Positions 31,868-43,281 of a DNA stretch of 64,000 bases are shown piece by piece (position 1 is the stretch's first letter; each line of letters begins with the position of its first letter). A model generated the notes under the pieces. The model was given only the letters and a program-made list of their open reading frames with translations. It searched no databases and was not told the origin of the DNA. Both the position numbers and the translations under genes were made by a program. Origin of the DNA: Bryopsis sp. KO-2023 (taxonomy: Eukaryota; Chlorophyta; Ulvophyceae; Bryopsidales; Bryopsidaceae); assembly GCA_030272585.1 (NCBI GenBank), contig BSYQ01000007.1, forward strand, positions 5,460,001-5,524,000, given 5' to 3'.

Positions 31868-33325
31868 TTATTCGTTCTTGCAATGGGCATCCTTTCCATC
31901 CTCCAATGGAACCCATTCAAGTGCTGAGCTCTGGACCAGCAAATCCAGGCCCCCGATTCCCCCTGCTCCCATCTTCTCACCCTCCTCGCTCGGCGTTCTT
32001 TTCCAGCGACCTGAATGAGAGTCAGCCGGATTTTGCTTGGAGAGGCTGCACATGGGAAGATCCGCCTCCGGTTTCCCCGACTTCCGCAGCAGGTCGATTT
32101 GGCCCCACTGGCCCTGCGAAACCAGCTCTCCATTTTGATGCACCTGGAAATAAGGTATCTTATCGATACCATATTTCAGGCACATCTCCGCCAGGGCCAC
32201 ATCGCTGACATCCACCAGGAGGAATGGGATGTCGGGGTTCTCCCTTGCCGCTCGCTTCAGTTTGGGCTGGAGGCGGACGCAGGATTGGCAGCTCGGGGAC
32301 TTGAAATGGGCGACGACTGTTCGTCCTGCCCTTGACCCGCTCTGCACACGGAAGTCGAACTCCGAGACACAATCGATGGTGATCATGTTCGGAGGCTGGC
32401 TCGTCGATCTGCATCCACCATCGGGAGAACAAAATCCTTTCAAGAAACCGATTTGTTCACTGGACCTCAACCCAAGAGACTTGGATACAATTTTTGCTGC
32501 AAAAAGTGAGGTGGCTTGCTTACTGCTGAGCACTAGTTGAAAGGGAGAAAAGCAAAATGGGAGATGTCATAAGATGATGAGATTTCATGAGTAAAAAGAG
32601 TGAATGCATTGAAGCATCCGATGGCGCTTCCCGACACATTTACGTAAGCTCTTGTTCGTGCATTTTCGTCTCACCTTCCGGTCACGTGCGCAGAGATTTC
32701 GGCCAATTCCCTCATGCGCTCCTTCCTCCTGAAACACAGAATAGAGCAACATTCGTTCGTCAGCAGCTTGCACAAGGGTTACGGCGACTCGATACGCAAA
32801 ACCTACTCCCCCAAAAGAGACTCAACCAAACAGGTGAACGACGAAACGCAAGAAGGAACGATAACCGTTCACGGAAAATCAATATTTCCAAAAGCGTCAC
32901 TCCTTACGACACCGCTTGACGCTTGTCATAGAGGGAAGCAGTGAAACGGCCAGGGGGCTACCCAGCGATAAGGATACACGCTAGTCGCTAGAAAAAGCCA
33001 CGATATTACCCCGAGGACAAAAGCATGTTGACTTTCACCGAGTAGAATCAAGACAGGTTGGGAAGCACAAGGACTTGATGAGTCGAGCTGGCGGACAAAC
33101 TAACCTGGCTTCGGCCTCCCTCCTTCGCCGAACAGCGTCTGGGTGAGGGGAACCCCGGTTTTCGAAACCCTCAGGAGCTGGTTCCGGGACGACAGGGGCC
33201 ACGACTCGGGCCACCTGGAAACCACACCCCCTCCTGGGCGACCATGGAGCGGGGCTGCCGAAACTGCAGGCGGAACTGCCGCCATGCAAATGGATTTTGA
33301 ACGCCCTCCCTAGCATGGTTTGCAT
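31868..33325 (-). CDS. ACHT-like plastid thioredoxin, active site CQSC
   Basis: Three exons join in phase (33105-33325, 32675-32728, 31868-32525), giving 310 residues. The N-terminus is Arg- and Ser-rich with little acid for 45 residues, fitting a plastid transit peptide, then an Arg/Glu stretch (AVRRRREAEAR). The thioredoxin domain starts at QPPNMITI, equivalent to QPNM in atypical Cys/His-rich thioredoxins. It has VVAHFKSPSCQSC (Cys171 and Cys174) and ends with YGIDKIPYFQVHQNGEL, which includes the cis-Pro. ACHT proteins oxidise peroxiredoxin and other stromal targets. The Gly of the usual CG(G/S)C is Gln here. The tail after about residue 235 is low-complexity and might instead be cut by an intron. 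Confidence 0.82.
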
Positions 33326-34028
33326 CTTCCTTGCTACCGAGAGGACAGTCAACTTGTCTGGAGCAGAAGCGCACCCCTCTTTCTAGGATGCCAGCGCTGT
33401 GTGGTGGTCCGTCCTGCCTGCCACCTAAGCTGTACGTCTCTGGAGGGTTTACTACCCAGCCCGCCACAATCCCGCTAAATTCGGTCACGATTTTACCTTT
33501 TTCTCCGTACCTTTTTTGCCCCTTTTCTTGATGATTTTCCTGGGGGCCCGCAGAGTAGTGGAAAATCACAACTGCAGACGGAAAACTTTGCTTGCTTTTT
33601 GCGTCCACGTTGGTTGCCAACATTGTAAGAAAAGAAAAATGCATGAATGCTGCCCATTCAGACCTGGGAAATCCTCCCAAAGCCTTTCCTTTCCTGCCAG
33701 GAAGCTGGATTAACCCCCAGCTCCAAATCAAACCCAAAACCAAGAATTCAGGCAAGACCTCCAATGGATGTTGAGGTTGGAGTGACTGGATGATCGCATC
33801 GCTCTACCTGACCTCAGCCCAGCCTCGCATCCGTCCCGTCGAGGTCCACCTGAGGGTTCCTCTCGTGCTGGGGGTGTTCCCAGGTCGGTCCAAATGATCG
33901 TAATGGCTTCATTTCCACGATTTCCTCGTAGATTTTTGTTAACCACTCTAACATGGCACTTAGACGAGAATGTCGAGTGTTTTGTTTGTTGGCAACCCGG
34001 ACGCTGGGAAAGTGTTGTGCGAATAGCC
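33326..34028. promoter_or_regulatory. Divergent promoter region, ACHT / 4E-T-like
   Basis: 703 bp lie between the two start codons. A continuous antisense frame crosses into ACHT exon 1, but it is not supported as coding. Confidence 0.5.
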
Positions 34029-37000
34029 ATGAGCTCCGAAGAACCGCGACCCGAGGAAGTCAGTGTCGAAGACGCAAAGGGGCAGAGTCCCCAAGTGAAC
34101 GACAATGAACCAACGAAAACGGAACAGAATCTCTTAAAGGGAACACCAGCAGGGGACGAAGGTCAAAGTGGGGAGGGCAGGTGAGTTTTGTGCGATCAGT
34201 GCCGTGTCGTTGGTTGGCTGGTTCGCTGGACGGAACGGTATTTGCGGAGGTGGGAGGGATTCTGTGGTGGAAAGGGTCTGATAGGGCACCATTGAGGTGT
34301 AGGTAAAGGATTTCTCGTTATTTTTGTCAGGCCGCAAGCTAAGGGGCCCACCGGAAATGCTGCGGCCAGTCGGTCACGGGACACCAAAGACGAACCGAAA
34401 AAGAGGAAGAACCGACTTCGATATACGAGGTGAAAAGAAAGGTCCCGACAGCGATGGCTTGTTGGTCGAGTTTTTCGCTCCCGTTTTTTTTTGAACCGAC
34501 CGAAAGACAGTTTACGAGGAAAGATTCTCCTCGTCGCATTCGGACGTTTGCAAATAAATCCCTGCCGCTTCGGGTTTTACTTTTCGAGCTTGGCCTCCTG
34601 GACGGGATGAGGGGCAGAGATTTCAAGGATATCGGGTGCTGTCCCGTCTTGAGTTGGTTGACAGAGGAAGTTTGATGATTCGAGAGGCAACAAAGTCCGT
34701 ACGCTGAGGGGTGTCCCGCGTCTTGCGTACTGCCAACACTCGCGCACTGGGCCAACTCGAATCGTGCCCAAGGGACGCCTCAACCTCGGGGCCATTGACT
34801 TTTGACTCGCATGGCTCTCTCTCCTTGCCTCTGTCGTTATGCATGTCGTTTCCGGAAATCCGTCCAAGCCGTACTGAGGGTTGTTTCGGCATGTTTGCTT
34901 TGGCTTGAACAGGACGGAGCTATGCAAGATTGGGGAGAACCCCCAGCTGAAGGCAGTCCCACCCGGCTTTGATCCTCACGTCTTGAAGTAAGCCCCCTCG
35001 GTTCGTGCTCGCCTACGAGGCGACGCTGTACAAGACATATAATGATCAATCGGTGTTTCGTGACGCGGAGTCCTTCTCACGGTATTGTTTGTTTTGGTCG
35101 CACTACAGGTCGATGGACGCTTCTTCGAGTCCCTTCGACGGGCCCAACCTGGAGGGTCCTAGAAGGAGCTGGAGGAACAACGCAGGTGGATGGCATCCTC
35201 CAGGAGGTATTTTATTTGTGCCCTGGCCAATTGTTTGTGAACTCCAACGGAAGTCTCTCTCAGACTCTCCTCCAAGAAAGGAAAAAAGGAAAGTCAGTCT
35301 GGCCTGACGTCATGTCAGTCATACCCCCCCCTCCCCCCTTTGTAGCCTTGGTTCAAAAATAGGGGACAATGCTTTGGAACCTCCATAAATATGGTACACA
35401 ACGGAGGGTTCAAGAAATCAGAAACGAAATAAAACGATATTAATCTCCCCACTGCACTTCTCCTTTAATTGTGTTTTGCTCCTTGGCCAGGGGTTGTGCA
35501 TGCGATACCTGACCTGTGTGCTGGACATATTTGTGGTTTTTTGACTCGAATGCTTTGCTTTCTTTTTTTTCCGTCAGGAATGACCAAAGTTGTTAACAGC
35601 CGTCTCGTTCAGTCCGATAGCATTGAACCGGAAGAGATGATCGAGGGTCCCGGTGGCAGTGGTGGTGGTGGTGGCAGGGGGAGGGGAAGAGGATGGGGCC
35701 TTGGTCCCCGTCAGAGCTGGAGAAGTGAAACTGAGTCGGAACAAGGACCCGGGGCCGCAGCCGGAGCTGGACGTGGAAGTTTTGTGAGTCAACCTATTCA
35801 ATCCATCGATCTGTTTTCATGTGTCCCTGTTGTGGGGAATGATCATTTTTTCACTGATGCAAGAATCAACAAAAATGCAATCGGACATGCCCTTTGGGCC
35901 GAGTGTGTTGTATGATTGGTGGGTGGCTGGCTGGTTGGCTGGTGATGTTGGAGGTGTTTTTTTTCTACACTGGTGTTTCACTTTCGTTTTCAAGTTAATC
36001 CGGCCGTATATTTTGATTTTAATTGAATCAGAGGAGGTTGCATTCACACAGAATCGCAGAAACTCGAGATCAGATGGCCCAGGGCGTTGGGATCAAGGAA
36101 AGGATGATGAGTGGAAGAACCCTAAAGCAGCACCACCTGGAATGGGCGATAGGCCGAGACTCGGAGAGGGCCAGCGCTGGCACTCGTATGGCCACAGGGA
36201 TGGAAAAGATAGACCCGCAGGTTGGAAAGTCCCAGAAGGTATAATCATAAACTATATCTTTTTATAGTTTATGAATCACAAATAAATTGCGTTATGTCAC
36301 GCAACCCCCATCAATTCGATGTTTTTTTCACAGATGTACCACCTTTTTTTTTGTTGTAACTTTTGTTATTTTACTTTCGTTGAATTATAGGGGAGGAGCC
36401 TCCCAGAAGTGGGGATCCTGAATGGATGCATGACTCTGAAGCCAGTGCTGGTGCTAGCCAGAAAGAAAGGGCTGCTGCCTTTGAAAAGGAAAAAATTGCA
36501 ATGAGGAAGCAATGGGCTGAGAATCCTGGTGCCATGCAAGGTCAAACCAAGGTCTGCATGGCTTCCTTCCAATACTTTATTTTTTTCTTTTTGTTTGGGG
36601 GGGAGGGGATCATAAAAGATGACTGTGCAATACCTTGGTCGATCAAAGAGAGTAACACTGGTTTTTACTCTGTGAAATGAGTGGAGGAGTGCGATCAGGA
36701 ACAAAACGAGAGGAGTTGGCCCAGTGGATTTTTTTTTGTTTTGTGAAATAGGTTGGGGAGGGAGTGATAGAGTTTTTCTTGGTGGGTAGAGCGAAAATAG
36801 TGACAGTCCTTTTTCTTATGTTGGCGAATGTAGGATCCACATCTCATGACTGACGAAGACTTTGAACAGATGAAACTTGAAGACAGAGGTGACCTACATA
36901 TGACCAAACATGCATTGAGCCCTTTCAAATAAAGAAACGAATGAAAAAAATTGTCACTGACTTTGTGAGGGGCAAACAGACTCCCTTTCTTCAAGCTTCA

Positions 37001-37687
37001 ACGGCTCGCTTTCCCTCTGCTTGTGTTTTTACCATTCATGCGTGTTTCCCTGCCTTCGCAGCCGCTGAGAGCAACACCTACAGCTTCGACAGTTTCAAAG
37101 AGGCCTTCAAGCAGGGTGGCGCTGGGGACATGCCTCCGCTGCCCCAGAGCTTCAACACAGTGGACGAGATCGAGAAGGGACTCAAGCATTCCTCCGGCCG
37201 CGGCCATGTGCTTGGTGTCGCCCCAGGTCAGATCCCTCCCATGCCACAGGAATACAAGTCGGTAGCGGATCTGGAGGGCAAACAACAGTTTCGCAATGAC
37301 AGGACACAAGGCCGACCTGACCAGCAAGGTCTGTTTAGCCCACACACACACACAAACGGGAGTGCAATGGGGGCGAAGCATTTGGCCGATCGAAAATATG
37401 GCAAAAATACGGGACAGGGGGCAGTAAACCGAAACCATCTCAGCAAGGCACCTAACCGCGCTGTCCTCAAGTGAAAGTAGAAGTGATTGGAGCAGTGGGC
37501 GTTGATTTTTGGGGGGGTGGAGGGGAAGTGACGTAGTGTGTGTCGTGGGGCAGGAATGGGAGGCGCTCAGGCCCAACAGCTTCAGGGTGCTAATTTGTTG
37601 TTGAGCATGCTGAGGGGAGCAACACGTCCTGCTCAGCAGCCCAATCCCTTGGTCGCAATGGCCGCTGCGCAACAGCAACAGCAACAG

Positions 37688-37719
<32 letters not shown>

Positions 37720-39602
37720 GCTTCAGCAGCGGCTCCAATTGCAGCAGCAGTTGCAAGTAATTGCCTTCGAGAAACACTACCCCCAGAATTGCATCATGCT
37801 ACCAGAAGAATAAAGCAACAAACAAAATAATGTGCAGTCCTGAGGTCAACTGAATACAAAATAGCTGCTTTCTTGAAGTTTTTTTCTTCCCTTCGCCGAG
37901 GGGGGAACAAATAGTAATAATAATACTTCTCTCGATTTGTGTCTATAGGCCCAGAGAGGTCATGGCCAGCACCATGGCTTACCCTTCCAGATGCCCAACA
38001 ATGGAGGAATGGGTCAGGTTGCTGCTGACAATGTGATCCAGCGGCTGTTCGCAGCGGCTGCTCAGCGCCAAGTGCCACCAAGTGCAAGTATCCTTGGCCT
38101 GGGGGGTCTTCAAGGACAGCAAGGCTATCCCAATGCTCAACTGCAGCAGAATTTGCTCCAGCAACAGAGATCGCCACTTCTGGCTGCCCTTCACCAGATA
38201 CATGATGCCCGAGCAGCACAGGTTGATACACAAGAAATTTTTGCACCGCTTACCACCCCCATCACAATTGGGTCAAAATTGGTATTTCAGTAGGTTTTTA
38301 GCAGGCTAGCAATATTTTTGAGGAAAGAAGATGATCCAAGATGGCTGGTTTGGAAGGGTGTCGTGAAGTAGCTGATTTTCTTTGCCAGGTCGCCCACCAG
38401 CAAGCCCAAGCCCAGGCTGTTCAGCAGCAGGCCCATGCCCAAGCCCAAGCCTTCGCAGCACACCAGCGTGCCGCCCAGCAGCAGCAACAGCAACAACAGC
38501 CAGACTCGGAGCCCTTTCAGCAAGGCATGAGCGGCGAAGGGGATGCTTCGCTCTCTTCTACCAAGAGCGCACCTGCAGCCACAGGTGATGATGCGACTGA
38601 TCGGGATGATAGGTCGGTATCAGGGGAAGAATCTTTTATGACGGAACCTGAGAGGGCAAGGTTTGGGCTGTTGGGGGACGGCACGGAGAGGGCGGGCCAG
38701 CTGCCTGTGGCTGTGCAGCCTCACTTTGTGGTTGCCCAAAATGGGCAGCCAATTATGGGCTACAATTATATCCCTGGTCTTGGGCAGGGGAATCGAGCGA
38801 TCTCATCACAAGGGCGCGAAGGCGCCGTTGGGCTGGCTGGCCTGCCGTCACCGTTCACCGCCCCCGAGCCCGGGTATATGGGAAGGCAACCCAGGGTGGA
38901 GGAACAGGGACAGTTGCATCACACCCACCAACCGACTATGACAGTAGGAGGTGGTGTGATGGGGCCTAGGGGTCCTGGCGTTCTGCCTGGACCCAGAGGT
39001 AGGAACTGCTGGGAGTGGACCGAACTGCTTCGCCTTAGAGCAACCCCAGATGCGATTGAGCCGCTGGTCATACTGTGAATGCTGTGAACATATGCCTGGG
39101 ACATGTTTTCTTGTGGTGTTTGTGGGGAGGGGGTGCTCCTTTTTCGTACGAAGATTCTGGTTTTTATCTTTTGCCATGTGTTTCAGGCATGATGGCTTCC
39201 CATGCGGGAGCGCAAGGTATGCCTGGAGCTTCTGTTGCACCGATCGGGAGTCACCTGATCATGCCTGACGGGACTACAATCATCCGCCCCCAGTACGTGG
39301 GCAGTGGGGTGCCAGCCAATATGGTGCACCCAGGAATGGTGCGACCAGGAGCTGCAGTTTCAATGGGGCCCATAATTGATCAATTCAACAAGAACCCTGT
39401 TCCAATCATCGGTGGACACCCAGTTGCACCAGCTCAGCATGGCATGCCCCCTGGACTCAACGTGAGCACTGCTGGACTGGAGAGGTTTTTTGCCATGGCC
39501 AGTCAGCATCAGCAGCATCAGCAGAACATGCAGGGCAATCCGATTCCCTCTGGCGGCCGTGCCCAGAACTTGGAAGACTTGGAGGGTGTGACGCTGACTT
39601 GA
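34029..39602 (+). CDS. Putative eIF4E-binding translational regulator (4E-T/GIGYF-like)
   Basis: Thirteen exons join in phase: 34029-34180, 34331-34429, 34913-34987, 35109-35206, 35578-35783, 36052-36238, 36391-36551, 36834-36888, 37062-37328, 37554-37756, 37949-38221, 38389-38998 and 39187-39602, giving 933 residues. RYTRTELCKI (Tyr82, Leu87) fits the canonical eIF4E-binding box Y-x4-L-phi, with Cys as the last residue. A Gly/Arg run (GRGRGRGWG), the phrase GDPEWMHD, FDSFKEAFKQGG, TVDEIEKGLK and long Gln-rich segments follow. 4E-T and GIGYF proteins repress capped mRNA in P-bodies and have comparable short motifs in low-complexity sequence. No GYF domain is seen, so the subfamily is open. 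The exon 6 acceptor is the least certain; a site 15 nt earlier also keeps phase. Confidence 0.75.
37660..37752 (+). repeat. CAG/CAA microsatellite coding poly-Gln
   Basis: Mixed CAA and CAG triplets in exon 10 of the 4E-T-like gene encode an almost pure Gln run. A second, shorter run lies in exon 12 (about 38478-38502). Confidence 0.9.
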
Positions 39603-42600
39603 GTGGGATGATAACACCTCTGGCGATTTGGCTTTGAATGACAAGGATGGATGCACGGAGCTCAATGAAAGCAGGAGGGAAAAAGAATACAGTACAAGAA
39701 ATTGCCGCACCTGATGTTATGGTTTTTCATGCATAAGGGGATTAAGGAGAACAGAAAAAAGACGATAAAAGAAAAGAGAGAGAGAGATTGGGAATTTTAC
39801 GGGGTGGCAGCAAAAACATGGGGGCATTTGCAACGACAAGAAGGGGTCATGTGTATGTTTTTCGTTTTTATGATTTCTGGGACCCAGTTTTGGGATGGGG
39901 TGAAAGGATGACTCATTTTAGTTTGTAGCGAAAACGGGGGTTTGGGTGGATTGTGTCGTGGTGGACCTGGAGGAGGGAAGTGTTGTCACTCATTCTCTCT
40001 TTATTTTTTTTTCTTCCCCTTGTAAGCCCCATCTTGATTGAACCTCGCCCATGTGTGCCTGTGTGAAAAGACTAAGAAAGTGCACTAGAAAAATTTGAGG
40101 GGTGAAACATTGAAAAGAGTGGTTTTGGTGATTTTGGGGTGGGTGGGGGGGAAAAATGGGGGTTGGAAATGGGGGTCAAAAAATTTGTATTTGGAGGGAA
40201 GGGATGGCTTTGCAATCAAAAAGGGTTGGAAATGAAAGTCAGGAAGTGAGTGCAGAGATGTTCTGTTTGTCTGTCGATGTGACGTTGGGTGTGAAAAGAA
40301 AAATTTTGATGTCCACCCCCGGTCGACGCGGTTCTCCGGCTGGGTGTTTTTTTCGCGTGTGTTTTTCTGGGATGTGTACAGTATATATTGAAGAAGAGAG
40401 AGAGAGAGAGATATGACAAAGAAACAGGAAGGGGGGGAGGGGGCAAAAAGACAATTTGGAAAGAAAGGATATGTGGGGAATTTTGGTGCTAGAAGAAAGA
40501 AGCAAAACAAAGGAATTAACAAAAAGAATACTTTACGTGTTTGGGGTTGGTGAACAGGGGATGGAAAATCAAGGCACAAAACAAAGGAAATGGATGAATG
40601 GTTTGATGGACTGCCCTAGGTTGGGTCCCCCCCCCCCCCTCCTCCCATTTTTTTTTTGCTCATTGGTGTCGCTGTGTTATTATGTCAAAGAACGAAGGAT
40701 CAAGAAGCGAAAAAAGAAAAGAAGAAAGAGAAAAAAAATTGTGTTGGATGTTTGACATGTGTGCGTTTGCCTCTTCTTTTTTTTCTTTTTATTTTTTTTC
40801 AATTTTTGGTCGTTTTTTAATTGTTGTGGTTTCTCTTTTCTTTTGCTTTTTTATTTTTTCTTGTTATTTTAATGAAAAGAAGAAAAGACTTCGTGGGTGT
40901 TTGAGGATGAAAAAAAAAAAAGGGCTGGGGAAGGGGGGAAAAAGAGAAAAGAGAAAAAAAAGTCCACCATACAAAAATGGAGGAGCGGATGACATAGCAG
41001 CAGTACTTCCACTTGACCCTGTGAAATTCAGATTTTTTTTTTTTCCTTAAAAGAAACAATGCTAGATGGAAGGTAGGGAGAGAGTGACGTGGTTTTGTAG
41101 GCAGCAAAACACAACGCTATGCAATGCAATGCCCTACGGGTGATGAAAAAAGCAAAGTACTGGATAAAGAACAGAAGAATTGAAAGATGCTGTTGGCCGG
41201 CAGCCATTTTTTTTTCCAATGAACTATTGGTTGCAGAGGAGATGACAGAAAACAAAAAAGAATGTAAAAAAAAAGAATGTCGGTTGTCGGTCGAGGGGTT
41301 TTAGATTTTTCGATACCTGAATGTATTGTCGTTGGGATGCTCCTGTTTTCTCCTTTATGATGTGCAAGGATGGTGGCAGATGTTTTGTACTTGTGTTTCC
41401 AAGAAAAAAGGGGGGAAAAAAGATATATAATAATGCTCTTAATGAAAAAAAAATGCATCCTTTCGAAACTCGTGTCCAAGAGAGCTCTATGGTTATTGAC
41501 CAAACAGGAAGGAGGGGTAATGGGGAAGATGGAGGGAACTGGGGGAAAAAAGGGTCAAAAAGAAAGAAGAAACTCGACAAAATCAGGAAAAAAACATGTG
41601 GGGCACGAGATGTAATTTTTTTTTGTCTGCAGATTTTTCTTGTTTCTTGGGGAATGGCAGAGATAATTCTTGGAACGGTAGAAGTACTTTTGTTGCGACG
41701 GAACCACCAGTGTTTTCTTTTTTAAAAAGGGCATTTTTTTTGGGAGGCAAGCAAAGGGTCACATTATAAGTTGCCACATCTCGGAAAGAAAACGAAAGAA
41801 AAGAAAAAAAAAGTGTGTCTGGGCTGGGGAAAGGGATGGGGGGGGGGAATGAGGGATTCTTGAGGGTTGAAGCTTTGTGGAGCTCATTGTGCCATTCTTT
41901 ATTTGCAACCAGCAATGCTGTTCTATCGACAATTATCCTCCCTGTTGCAGGAGGGAGCTCAACTCTGTGGTCTGATGAATAAATATATATGTATATTTTG
42001 AATATTTTGCAAAACAGCTTGTTTCACAAAGTGGAAACCAACACACCATACCTTTAGTACCGGCATCCATAAGGAAACGAAGAAGATATGAAAACAAAGT
42101 CAAAGGTGGAATGCCCCCATTATCCAGAGCTGGTGTAAAAATATGGTACGTAACGTGGACGCCCACTGTTGGGCAAAATGCGTCCGAAACAGTCAGGTTG
42201 GCATCGCTGTTCGGTTTTTAAACGTTCGGTCAGAAATCGCGTTCCAGCGACACAAGCACCATCAGTTACACAATTTTCCTTGGACATCGCTGGATTTTCT
42301 GTTCTTCTGTGTGTGACATTTCTGTTGCCGTTTTCTGTCAATGCGAGCTGTGAATTGTGTAACTAACAAAAAAAAGGGCAAAAAAAACGTCATTTCGATT
42401 GTGTTGAATACACTCGTTCGCAACAGCGATACCGAGTGGTGAAACGGCCGCCAAAGAACGCTTTACAGAAAGTAAGCAAAATAAACGACACAATGACCAG
42501 TCCCTTCACTTCCTAAATAACCTCACTGAATTCATCTTTCCTATACTTTCCAGTCATATCAAGATCGTTCCAATGTCCGACTATCGCCTGTTGCGATACA

Positions 42601-43281
42601 CTGAATTCCACAATTGTTAGTGGCACATGTCGTTTTGCCTGACGGTTTTAAGTACAAGGGGACGTCGCAAGGATAATGAGATAGAGAGAGAGACTGTTTG
42701 TAAAGACTTCCTTTTGGATCGGAAAAGGTTCTCACTCTCAATGATAACGACCAATCGACAAAAATAACCTTGACCGAAGCAAGACCCCAGTGACATGTAG
42801 AGCACGTAGAGTCGACATGTGTGGCTTAGTTGTGGTATTTTGAAAAAGGACTTGGACTGATCTTGGCCAGAAAGGTTTACAGGCCAATCGTACATTATAA
42901 TTATTTCTGGTGGTATTTCGATTTGTGTTACTGCGTTTCTACAGATTCGGTTTCTGTGATTTGGAAGTTGAAGCCAACATACCCAATGGATCTGTCTTTC
43001 AACTACAGTCCGACTAACGACCACCTTGAGTGAATCTGAAGTTTGGAGAAGGAAATGACTCTATCCAGGCCACCTCCTGTCCTAAACTAGAACCCCCAAA
43101 TAACCCATTCGGTACTGTTTGCAACCGAACAAAAGAAACGAAATTAGGCTACCACCAAACTTTTTGGACTGGTGAGGCAATGATTGAGATGCATAAAGAT
43201 GATAATGGTGTTGTAAACAAAGACCCCCCCCCCCCTCCATCCACACTGCCGGAGTGATTCCCTAACAATTGCATGAACAAT
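39603..43281. other. Gene-free, purine-rich 3' flank then intergenic
   Basis: From 39603 to about 41850 the plus strand is dominated by A and G, with poly-G and poly-T tracts and a (GA)n run near 40394-40412. This is the 3' flank of the 4E-T-like gene. From about 41900 to 43281 composition is normal and I see no exon. A pair of 11-bp inverted repeats (GTTACACAATT at 42265-42275 and its complement at 42353-42363) bounds a 99-bp segment. Confidence 0.5.

Noticed and set aside
33171-33764. A 197-residue antisense frame upstream of ACHT
   Set aside because: Its 5' half overlaps ACHT exon 1 in another frame, and splice phases support the ACHT reading instead.
42169-42366. A 65-residue frame with a membrane segment
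   Set aside because: It overlaps the 99-bp inverted-repeat segment and has no similarity or context to support it.
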